From Bacteroidales bacterium (GTDB lineage Bacteria; Bacteroidota; Bacteroidia; Bacteroidales; UBA932), in assembly GCA_017454265.1 (NCBI GenBank), contig JAFTDJ010000025.1, positions 1 through 64,000 of the forward strand: a stretch of 64,000 nucleotides of DNA. Direction: 5' to 3'. Positions within the stretch are counted from its first letter, which is position 1. Every line of letters starts with the position of its first letter. The position numbers were made by a program, and so were the translations under genes. This document shows, piece after piece, positions 19,901 to 27,091 of this stretch. The notes beneath the pieces were generated by a model. It worked only from the letters and a program-made list of their open reading frames with translations, did not search any database and was not told where the DNA came from.

Positions 19901-20163
19901 TATGTGCCGCTGTCGCTTACCAGCTCTGCTTCCTGGTACTCTTTCAGGTAACCTGAGCCGCCGAAAATTGCCACGTGCATGGTTTCCAGCGCGGGAGACT
20001 CGCCAAGGGCCTTTGTGGCCGGGAACTCTCCGGCAACGCTGAACGTGACCTGCACGCGCCCTTCCGGTTCGCCGGACGGCGCCTCCACCGGCTCAAGATC
20101 CCTGTCCGGAGAGCAGGACAGGGCCGCCAGCAAAGCAAATCCTATGAGCATCCACTTTCTCAT
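16939..20163 (-). CDS. Very large DUF4906-like surface lipoprotein
   Basis: 1074 residues. The ATG at 20163 forms ATGA with the upstream stop; a longer start at 20181 is less likely. Lipobox Cys17 (AALSC) follows MRKWMLIGFAL. The N-terminal part resembles fimbrial DUF4906 proteins: VQVTFSVAGEFPATKALGES, METMHVAIFGGSGYLKEYQ-like segment about residues 60-80. No enzyme motif is seen in the long remainder, which is rich in beta-strand-like stretches and tyrosines, as expected for an elongated adhesin. It lies between another large lipoprotein and the BspA-type protein. The tip or adhesin role is an inference from size, lipidation and operon. Confidence 0.65.
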   Translation of the reverse strand: MRKWMLIGFALLAALSCSPDRDLEPVEAPSGEPEGRVQVTFSVAGEFPATKALGESPALETMHVAIFGGSGYLKEYQEAELVSDSGTYDYSYLAADGETVLHKTVPLYTFSFSIALSNSSRRVHFIGNGPSSIPFGRDYEVLPSLLGEKETGFWQMVTLTNVTALRDGDGDYVYPDINTKRQSGDPYLPSNELLSAFSNIPLIRNWAKIELKSKPAGESNFTPYSFAVVNMPKYGTLVPYGGDKGFITNYKDLSFDQLRGSGYNYEGNLPSDVEFNHDIPGTDDFENCTGGVKRYDPDAPEDSEDHTVYLYERPVPNSKLEPTYVIVYGLYKNPADDTVPSEGLMCYYKVDLMAGSEYYPVLRNFKYEIQIDKISARGYDTPDAAAAAAGSADVSADINASGLPDISDGTRRMAIQHWMSKTFIRAEEKSEQLYVKFFDDINGDDPEPNLRPESVYYELIPENGGIIKDLEIGNPVTETSDAENYGWRPISFGIASPGEAAVRTQTLRILCKTDPDNVEESPLYRDIVISLLPTQPMRVSCESERVLMVRGESQRVDVAIPDGLVESMFPLYFIIEAKNLSLTPDTSVDDSNLPVISEKSIVGDYQTFHFQRTLEWEEYNNLQARLDYEDESLWRTFSSYFKTNCEDSATEIYVANEFFYPGQASFTNYASFRKPRFTSSVPRESGREVTVAAEQMSARDSYDRVYLDLTGLEPAEGSGIQTDPQTGEYYYDPSDQAMTFTLKTTTDDGEVSVGLRSADGRYEPVTIKPWRFRNLSIMDMSVPNGNQHQGTGNSFSHVAYGYVTSYADRPLLVGYYTDPDSYKYLEGNKKLRMSVPAYNGVKSVNPWDDTGNVSSTAQDYYREKWFTTTAGYDAVSVTISCAGYVEETVSAPRFFGSIYSLDISSSADWTTFVSNGGLFQKNITVSNAPNGLFTLELVADKDVQKHDSSNGIVLPAGGHYELEADITSSNSDVYLYYAQVFYYVYGTTPQRPRSVSPEPDGSIYYGYLGNNYEYMWNLPWSETGGKLVMDAPSNRDIVITRIVLRGFHGIRNDSGNAGGGDIGLGGGLNDGGNL

Positions 20164-22640
20164 CTTTGTGCATCCCCCCATGTAAACTGTGAAGGTACAC
20201 CGTTCCCGTCGAGCACACGCTCGTCGCCCCAGTACCAGCTGTCGTAAACACAGCGGAGCATGGCCACGGTAACGTACGGCACCCTGGTCACAGTCTTGTT
20301 TGCCTTATTCACATTCACGGCACCGTTGGCAGACCAGTAATTGCCGCTGAACTGCCACTCGAACACTTCGTGCGCGGAGAGGTTGGATATGAAGCGGACC
20401 TCCCCCTCGGTAGGCAGGCGCCAGCGCCCTGCAGGGAATCCGTTCTCCTGAAAAGAAGCGCAACGCATACGCGCCTGCTCCAGAGGCGTACCCCCGTACT
20501 CGCTTCCGCTCAGCTTCGTAGAAATACGATATGCCGGAGCGAGCATATTCACCGTCCGGTCTGAGGCTTCCGTGGGATAATACCACTGCAGAGAACGCTC
20601 TCCCCCCTCGATGGCCGGAGCGGTGGCGAAGTATTCGTCCATACCGGTACGCAGATTGTCCACCGTGCTCTGACGGGGGTCTCCGAGCACGAATTCGGAG
20701 TCCTCGGGCAGCACGGAAACGTCTATCCTGTACATGTCCGTACCGCCGCTGGAGTAGTGTACAACCCTCCAGATATGGTCCAGCCGCCATGCTTCTTTTT
20801 CGTCCGCAGGAACAAGCTTAAGGTCCGCATCATACCTGGTACGTGTGTACTGGTCGTCGTTCACGAACACATAGCCCCAGTGATCAGGGGTCGTATCGCC
20901 GGTCACGCCGGTCCAGGTGTCTGGATTAGGAGTCGCATGCAGATAGAGCCCCGGGTTCTGGACTATCTTAACGTGCTTGTCGTACTTCTCCATCCATGCT
21001 TCGCGGCTGTCGGCATGACCTACGTCGAAAACTATGGTATATGTAGAATAATCAAAGAGATCCGTGGTGTAATCATTGTTGAGCGTGTGGGAATAGCGTA
21101 TGACTCCCCCTAAATCCTGAAGCCAGTCTTTACCCTCATCGGCGGTGCCTGCGTTAAGCGCGATGCGCTGCTCCTCGGAAAACTCGAGATAGTAGCTTCC
21201 CTCGGGATATATGTCGTCGTAAGTATCATCGTCTGAATAACTTACCCGCTTCACATCGCCTTTGTATTTACTGTTGTAGCCCACGGAAGGACTCTCGCCA
21301 TAATAAGGGCGGGTAACGTGCACATTCTTGATGGCGATGGGGTTGCTGGTGGTATAACGGACGTCTATGCCCTGCTGGTTATAGAGATAGTACTCCTCCT
21401 TTTCTACGGAAAGGTAGCGGGCATTTCCTATATTGGCATGCTTCACCACCACGTTCTTGTCTTGCCAATACACTATGAACAATTCGGCGTTGAGGGCTAC
21501 GGCAGCCTCGTCGGTATCAGCGCCCAGCACGCCCACGCCCACATCGTAGTGATACCAGTTGTTGCGGACAAAGCTGTTGGCAAATTCACCTCCGCGACGG
21601 TCTTGGGGAATGAGAATCTTGTAGTAGAACTCTTTCTGTACGGCGGATATGCCGTTGCCGGCCTTGCGGTCCCAGGGAAGTACGAGCTTAAGGTAAGGCT
21701 CCCGGGAGCCTTCCTCGGCAGAACCTGTCGTCCAATGATAGGGATAGGTGTACATAGGGAAAGTCTGGAAATACTCGCCCTCTTTGTCGAAGTACAGCTC
21801 CCCTGCGCTGTTGTAGAAATACAGGGGGTAGTCGCCGTACGTGAGGTAATCGGCGTCGGTCGGGGCATCCGTACCTTCGGAGCCGGCGGGAGCGCCGCCG
21901 AGCTGCACCTTGCGCACTCCGTCAACAAGGTATATGCGCATTTCCTGGGGACGCGGCGTCCATACCTCCATTATAGGGTTGCCCTCGCCGTCGAACCGGC
22001 CCGAATCCATTTCCACCTGCTCCTCCATTTTGATGCCCACGGTAATCTTGCTGGCATAACGGAGAAGGCCCACAAGACCCTGTGAAACCACTTTCTGGCT
22101 GCGGCCGGAAAGGGTAATCGTAGCGGAACCGCTCATCATAAACTGGTCCTGCCTGTGGTTGGTGTAGCTTACGTTCACGAACTCGGTAGAGACCACCTGA
22201 CGCTTGATATTGTCCAGCGACGTATCCTCCAGGCCGTCCAGAAGATCTTTGGGGCCGTTTGCAATGGCGAATACGCTCGCCTCCGTAGTCTCCGACTGCA
22301 CTGGGAAAATCTGGTAGTTCACCTGATTGGTGGTAAGTTCTATACGGAAGACGTCGTTTTCCCGCTTGCCGGATTCCTTGCGCACGTGATAGCTCGCATT
22401 CTCGAAAGTTGCGCCGCCGGGATAGAAGTAGAAATCCACCCACGAAATTACGTTTTCGTGGTAGCTGTTGTCTCCTGCCTGCACGCCGTCGCTGCCGGCC
22501 TTGGTGGGGTCGGTCGGCTCCATGCAGGCCACGCCCAACTCTATCACCGGGCCGTCCCATACCGTCTCCGGCACTTCCTTGCCACAAGAAGAAAGCACCA
22601 GGCAGCATATCAGCAGGCAGTATGAAAGGCGTTTTATCAC
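20160..22640 (-). CDS. Large fimbrial-operon lipoprotein
   Basis: 826 residues if translation starts at GTG 22640, which overlaps the previous stop as GTGA and directly begins the signal peptide MIKRLSYCLLICCLVLSSC (lipobox Cys19). An ATG at 22670 is possible but lies inside the upstream gene. FYYKILIPQDRRGGEFANSF and NNWYHYDVGVGVLGAD resemble shaft-entry segments seen in Bacteroidales fimbrial lipoproteins. The C-terminus has GRWRLPTEGEVRFISNLS and NYWSANGAVNV, similar to FISUMP/C-lectin-type modules. Likely a surface or tip protein of the same pilus; ligand unknown. Confidence 0.65.
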   Translation of the reverse strand: MIKRLSYCLLICCLVLSSCGKEVPETVWDGPVIELGVACMEPTDPTKAGSDGVQAGDNSYHENVISWVDFYFYPGGATFENASYHVRKESGKRENDVFRIELTTNQVNYQIFPVQSETTEASVFAIANGPKDLLDGLEDTSLDNIKRQVVSTEFVNVSYTNHRQDQFMMSGSATITLSGRSQKVVSQGLVGLLRYASKITVGIKMEEQVEMDSGRFDGEGNPIMEVWTPRPQEMRIYLVDGVRKVQLGGAPAGSEGTDAPTDADYLTYGDYPLYFYNSAGELYFDKEGEYFQTFPMYTYPYHWTTGSAEEGSREPYLKLVLPWDRKAGNGISAVQKEFYYKILIPQDRRGGEFANSFVRNNWYHYDVGVGVLGADTDEAAVALNAELFIVYWQDKNVVVKHANIGNARYLSVEKEEYYLYNQQGIDVRYTTSNPIAIKNVHVTRPYYGESPSVGYNSKYKGDVKRVSYSDDDTYDDIYPEGSYYLEFSEEQRIALNAGTADEGKDWLQDLGGVIRYSHTLNNDYTTDLFDYSTYTIVFDVGHADSREAWMEKYDKHVKIVQNPGLYLHATPNPDTWTGVTGDTTPDHWGYVFVNDDQYTRTRYDADLKLVPADEKEAWRLDHIWRVVHYSSGGTDMYRIDVSVLPEDSEFVLGDPRQSTVDNLRTGMDEYFATAPAIEGGERSLQWYYPTEASDRTVNMLAPAYRISTKLSGSEYGGTPLEQARMRCASFQENGFPAGRWRLPTEGEVRFISNLSAHEVFEWQFSGNYWSANGAVNVNKANKTVTRVPYVTVAMLRCVYDSWYWGDERVLDGNGVPSQFTWGDAQR

Positions 22641-24175
22641 AAGTAGAAATGGTATATCTGGTCTATGCACTCAGACGCACCGGAAATCTCGCGGTCGTCG
22701 GGGGTGTAGGCCTTGAAGGAGAGGGTTATGGTCTTGTCTTTGGTATCACCGGTATAGGAACGGTTGCGGTCTATGCTTATATCTATGCGTCCGCCCAGAT
22801 GTGAAGGGTCTATGGTAACCTCCGCAGGAGTAACCGAGAAGGCCGCGAGATCCGACGCCGAGCCTTCGGGAATAATTTCCAGCTTTCCTCCCTGTGGAGT
22901 CGTCACATACAGGAAGCCTTTCGCCGGCCTCTGGGTATCCAGGAACACGTTGAACTCGTTCTTTCCCAGAGGGACGATGGTGGCCGAGTTGTCCTCGACT
23001 GTAAACTTCTGGGTAACCTGGAGGGAGGATGTGTCGAACTCGATGGTATATTTGTTCATATCCCAGGGCAGCACGCTCACTGCAAGCTGAAGCGTACGGT
23101 TGCTTATGAAGTAGCCGTACAGCGTCCAGGTGTGGTTGCGGGCAAAATCTCCCGGAGCCGCCATGGAAAACGGCATTGTCTTGTTCTCCGTAACGTCGGG
23201 GTCTCCGTCAAGTCCCTTGGTGGTGATGGAATAATACACCGTACCGGTAAGCGCCTTGTCGCTCTCCCGCAGATAGTATGTGCCGCAATCGGTAAGGCTT
23301 CCGTTCAATATGCCGTAGTTTATCAGCCTCTCATAGGTGGGGCCGTCCTGGCCTGCATAGGAATACAGTTCCGGGGAATCGCTGGACGCCAGCTCGGCGC
23401 CCTCCGGCCACGGGGTCTCCATCGGGGCGGAAATATAATCGTCCGGAACCACATGACAGGCGTCCGGAGAAAAGACATACTCGTTCTGCGGAATCTGGTC
23501 TCCGTCCAGGACCACCTTCTGTATGGCAAATACCTCTTCCGTATTACCTTCCGTGTACATCTGGCTGAAGATGTAGCGAAGCTTGGACACAGCATGTCCC
23601 ACGGAAACGGTAGATACCGTGAGCGAAGGCTCCTCGCCGCTGATTTCACGGTTCAGTCCCACTCCGCTCATGGGAAGTCCCTTGGCAGGCACGGATGTAA
23701 CCGGGCTCACGGTGCTGAAAAGGGCGTCACCGCCAAAAACCGCAGCGCTCAGCTCGTCCCAGAGAGCCTCGTCCCGGTTGGCGCTCTGAGCAAGCGTGGA
23801 GCCAATGGAACCGCCGTTTACCAGCACGAACACATCTACCCTGGGGCGGGTGAGCAGGAACTGGCGGGTCACGGGCAAGGCGTACTTGCGCACACCGCCT
23901 CCGGAAGGAAGGTTGGCCTCGTCGTCGGTGATAAGAGGATCCGTTATGAGTTCCTTGGTCTCGTGGTTGAAAACCCAGATAGACAGGTCGTAGATGCCGT
24001 TTTCCGCTTCCGAAGCAGGAACCTCTCCCTCAATCGCCCTGGTGGCGTCTGATGCCTGCGGGAACTCGATGGCAAGATTCAGTTTGGGGCAGCCGTCCGT
24101 ATCAGGCTTCTCGTAGATACAGGAAGCCGTCAGCATAAGCGCCGCAATAAGCCATATGATTCTCTTGCCCACCAT
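22637..24175 (-). CDS. Fimbrillin-like lipoprotein with FimB/Mfa-type N-terminus
   Basis: 512 residues with lipobox Cys19 (MLTASC) and then IYEKPDTDGCPKLNLAIEF, the Cys-pair motif also found at 5017-6600 and common in FimB/Mfa2-type proteins. IYDLSIWVFNHETKELI and RPRVDVFVLVNGG fit the Mfa2-like first domain. A second domain starts near residue 200 (VSVGHAVSKLRYIFSQMY), and the C-terminal 170 residues form strand-rich repeats (QKFTVEDNSATIVPLGKNEF). It is probably a minor subunit linking the shaft to the larger lipoproteins that follow. Start and stop overlaps on both sides support one transcript. Confidence 0.65.
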   Translation of the reverse strand: MVGKRIIWLIAALMLTASCIYEKPDTDGCPKLNLAIEFPQASDATRAIEGEVPASEAENGIYDLSIWVFNHETKELITDPLITDDEANLPSGGGVRKYALPVTRQFLLTRPRVDVFVLVNGGSIGSTLAQSANRDEALWDELSAAVFGGDALFSTVSPVTSVPAKGLPMSGVGLNREISGEEPSLTVSTVSVGHAVSKLRYIFSQMYTEGNTEEVFAIQKVVLDGDQIPQNEYVFSPDACHVVPDDYISAPMETPWPEGAELASSDSPELYSYAGQDGPTYERLINYGILNGSLTDCGTYYLRESDKALTGTVYYSITTKGLDGDPDVTENKTMPFSMAAPGDFARNHTWTLYGYFISNRTLQLAVSVLPWDMNKYTIEFDTSSLQVTQKFTVEDNSATIVPLGKNEFNVFLDTQRPAKGFLYVTTPQGGKLEIIPEGSASDLAAFSVTPAEVTIDPSHLGGRIDISIDRNRSYTGDTKDKTITLSFKAYTPDDREISGASECIDQIYHFYL

Positions 24176-24176
24176 T

Positions 24177-26045
24177 CTATTCCAGCATTATAGTTGTAGG
24201 AGAAGACAGAAGCCAGTTCATCTGAGCCTGAACGCCGACTACAAGCTGCGGAAGGCCCAGGTCGGGAACGGCGTTATAGGCGCCGTCGAGCGAATTGATT
24301 ACGCAGGTAACAGTCGTTACATGGTCCTTGACCACAACGCTGTCGAAAGCACGGGGAGGCTCCGGCAAAGTGAGTTTTCCCACCATATAGAACTTGCGGC
24401 CCGGAAGAATACGGCCGTCGGCACCGTAAAAGGTTTTTCCGCTGTCGTTCCTGAATTCAAGAGTAAAATAAACCTCCCTGTCTGCAGGCGTCTGGAACGA
24501 AAGTGAACGTATTGGAGCTGATGTGTCTGCAGTCAGGTAAACACCCGGAATCTGGTTGTCGTACAGATAGTACTCACCGTCTTCTGAAAAGACCGGAGTA
24601 AAGTCGTAGGTCTGGGCATACTGCCCGCCAAGGATGATTCCCGTAACCGGCAGGTTTTCCCCGATGGCGTCCACAGTAGTCTCGGGCAGACCGTCGTTGT
24701 CTTGCAGTTTGGCCTTGCCGGCCTTTATGGTGGCTCTTATCAAGCCGACGGAGAACTGGACTGGTTCCACCAGGGCCACAGCTTTTGTCTTGCTCGACAC
24801 CGTGGTGCCCTGCGTGAAGCGGGAAAGGATGTCGGACCAGTTTACCGAACTGCTTCCGATGAAACTCTGAAGCACATCCTCGTCTTCAGAGGTACGTATG
24901 CCTGAATTTATATAATAGCACAAGGAAGGAGGGAAACAGTAGCGGTTCATGGGAGCCATGCCTTCAACGCCGTTCATCAGCGGAACCACAAAGCCGGCGG
25001 GAGTCCAGCGAAGGACGGCACAGCCTGACGGAAGTCCTAAATTCTCAGGGTAAGACCGCACGGCCTGATCTGCAAAGTACACTTCAAGGGCGTCGTCTTC
25101 TATTTCCAGCAAGCCGTCGGCCTTGAGCGCGGCAAAGCGTCCAAGTACATCTTCCTTGAGCTGGTTGTACAAATCTTTGTAAAGGAGCAGGGTACCGTCG
25201 GCCTTACGGGCTTCGTATGCCACCCCGGCCTCAACTACCTCGTACTCGTTTACATTGTGACTCTCGTAATTCCGGAGCATGCCGTACAAACTGGACAAAA
25301 GGGATTCCACAAGGGGTGCGGAACCGGGAATCATGGCGCCGTCGTTGGTAATCTGCCTGTAGGCCTCACGCAGGTTGCTGTCGCCCACGCTTTCGTTCCA
25401 GTTCAGGCTCACCGTAGTGGACAGCCCGGCGCCGTAGAACGCTTCCACCTCCGTGGGCGCTCCAAGCATTATACCGTTCAGCACGCCGGCAATCTTCTGC
25501 GCCGGTTCCGGCACGTCGTCACCTTTCATCATGACATCCGGGGCGAATCCCAATTCGGCAGCAGAGAGCTTGGTAACTGTCTGGAAGCCTCCGCTCCTCA
25601 ATACGGAGCCGTTTATCTGTTTGAGCACCGTAGCGTCAATCTGGGCGCCGTCTGCATTTACCGCCCGCCCGTACAGCAGCACATCGGAGCATTTCTTGGG
25701 AATGTAAACACCGGTGGAAGCATAGAGGACGGAGCCGCTGTCGTCGCTGCCTGCGCCGGAGACTATGCCCGGCAGACGGATAATTCCGGTGAGGGACGGA
25801 TCAGAAGAAACAGCCTCCGAAGAAGAGAAGGGGACGAGACAAAGGTCCGTTATACCGCGGAACACAGGCTCAACATCCAGCTCGGTGAGCAGATCCACGT
25901 CCGCCTTGGTGGCGGCTCCGGAGCCCACAGACAGCGACAGCCTCACAGACTGTATTCCGTCTCCGGCGTCGTCGGTGTCCTGCCATACCGAGCAGGACGC
26001 CAGGAGCGCCAGAAGCAAAACCGTATGATACGCCCTGTACTTCAT
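24177..26045 (-). CDS. Fimbrillin-like lipoprotein, paralogue of the 27092 gene
   Basis: 622 residues from the ATG at 26045 (overlapping the previous TGA by one base); a GTG at 26048 is an alternative. Lipobox Cys18 (LLASC). The C-terminal part shares a module with the 27092-29527 protein: VTGIILGGQ, EVYFTLEFRNDSGKTFYG, RKFYMVGKL, then a VTTVTCVINSLDGAYNAVPD segment and QLVVGVQAQMNW. NAVIP-type pilin endings are absent; the last residues are TTIMLE. The two paralogues flank the Mfa2/FimB-like gene, so one may form the shaft and the other a cap or junction. The exact role is not known. Confidence 0.7.
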   Translation of the reverse strand: MKYRAYHTVLLLALLASCSVWQDTDDAGDGIQSVRLSLSVGSGAATKADVDLLTELDVEPVFRGITDLCLVPFSSSEAVSSDPSLTGIIRLPGIVSGAGSDDSGSVLYASTGVYIPKKCSDVLLYGRAVNADGAQIDATVLKQINGSVLRSGGFQTVTKLSAAELGFAPDVMMKGDDVPEPAQKIAGVLNGIMLGAPTEVEAFYGAGLSTTVSLNWNESVGDSNLREAYRQITNDGAMIPGSAPLVESLLSSLYGMLRNYESHNVNEYEVVEAGVAYEARKADGTLLLYKDLYNQLKEDVLGRFAALKADGLLEIEDDALEVYFADQAVRSYPENLGLPSGCAVLRWTPAGFVVPLMNGVEGMAPMNRYCFPPSLCYYINSGIRTSEDEDVLQSFIGSSSVNWSDILSRFTQGTTVSSKTKAVALVEPVQFSVGLIRATIKAGKAKLQDNDGLPETTVDAIGENLPVTGIILGGQYAQTYDFTPVFSEDGEYYLYDNQIPGVYLTADTSAPIRSLSFQTPADREVYFTLEFRNDSGKTFYGADGRILPGRKFYMVGKLTLPEPPRAFDSVVVKDHVTTVTCVINSLDGAYNAVPDLGLPQLVVGVQAQMNWLLSSPTTIMLE

Positions 26046-27085
26046 CACATTACAATTTCGTGTTCCATGCCGGGGGTCCAGTCGAGGGTGACGTTCACCA
26101 CAACGCTGTGGTCCTCGGTATCTATGGAGCCGTCGTCGAAGACATGCACCTTGATAATCCTGAGCTGCCCCGGGGTGATGGGCTTGCGCACGCCGAGCTC
26201 GTTCCGGGTCACCGCTCCGTCATGGGTGGTGGCATAAACAAGGAACCACCACATTGCCTTGTCGGGGCTCTCCTCCACGTCGGGGTCGGGGGTCTGGATT
26301 ATGAGCCTGGTCTGCGGTTCCGGCACGTGTGAAGGGAAATTCACACAGGCGTAGCACACCTCCGTCCCCGTGCCTTCCTCCGGCACCATGTGCGTAGTGC
26401 GGAATACGGGGGAGGAGTTGAAGCTGTAAGTGCTGTCTGCCATGTCGAAGTCGGTGGCAAAGCCGGTGGCATACACCCGGAGGTCTTTAATGCGGCTGCC
26501 CAGCGTGTCGAGCACCAGGGCCTCGGCGCAGTTGGCCATATACAGGCTCACGTCGAACTGCTGGTCCTCTCCTTCCTTGATATGCATTGGGAGACGTGCC
26601 GTAAAAATGCCGGTGGTGTGGGGGTCCAGAGTGTCGGCCACCGCCTGGTGAAGCCGGGCGGAATGGCAAAACCCGTCGTCCTCTATGCGGATGGAGGAAT
26701 CTACGGTGATGTTAGCCACCGCCAGATGCATGTAGTCGCGCACAGGGATGTAGAGGGTATAGCTGGACTCCCTGGCATCCATGATATGGTATTCGTGGTG
26801 CAGGCGCACCGAGTCGGCGGCGACGTCGTAGAACGAGAGGTCCACGTCGTGGGCGAAATCTGTAAAGACGTCTTTGAGGTAGGCCTGGAGGGCCGTGGAC
26901 ACGGAGATGTCTGCGGCAAGGCTGAGCTCGGTCTGCAGCTGGGTACTCATGTTGGTAACCAGCTGCAGGCTGTAGTTCAGGGTGTGGTCCTTTCCGCAGT
27001 CGCTCATGTCCTCGTCCACCAGTGCGCATCCGGCCAGGGTGGCGGACACGAACAGGAGGCCTGCCAGTGCAAAGCGCCCAGACAT
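26045..27085 (-). CDS. FimB/Mfa2-family fimbrial anchor protein
   Basis: 346-residue lipoprotein with Cys20 (ATLAGC) followed by ALVDEDMSDCGKDHTLNYSL, matching the first residues of FimB/Mfa2 family proteins. The body has VDLSFYDVAADSVRLHHEYH, YTLYIPVRDYMHLAVANI and ITPGQLRIIKVHVFDDGS, the usual two beta-sandwich layout. It follows the first fimbrillin of the second operon (6-base gap) and precedes its paralogue. In P. gingivalis such proteins anchor the fimbria in the outer membrane. This is the second Mfa2-like gene in the window and supports the existence of two separate pilus systems. Confidence 0.78.
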   Translation of the reverse strand: MSGRFALAGLLFVSATLAGCALVDEDMSDCGKDHTLNYSLQLVTNMSTQLQTELSLAADISVSTALQAYLKDVFTDFAHDVDLSFYDVAADSVRLHHEYHIMDARESSYTLYIPVRDYMHLAVANITVDSSIRIEDDGFCHSARLHQAVADTLDPHTTGIFTARLPMHIKEGEDQQFDVSLYMANCAEALVLDTLGSRIKDLRVYATGFATDFDMADSTYSFNSSPVFRTTHMVPEEGTGTEVCYACVNFPSHVPEPQTRLIIQTPDPDVEESPDKAMWWFLVYATTHDGAVTRNELGVRKPITPGQLRIIKVHVFDDGSIDTEDHSVVVNVTLDWTPGMEHEIVM

Positions 27086-27091
27086 TTCGCT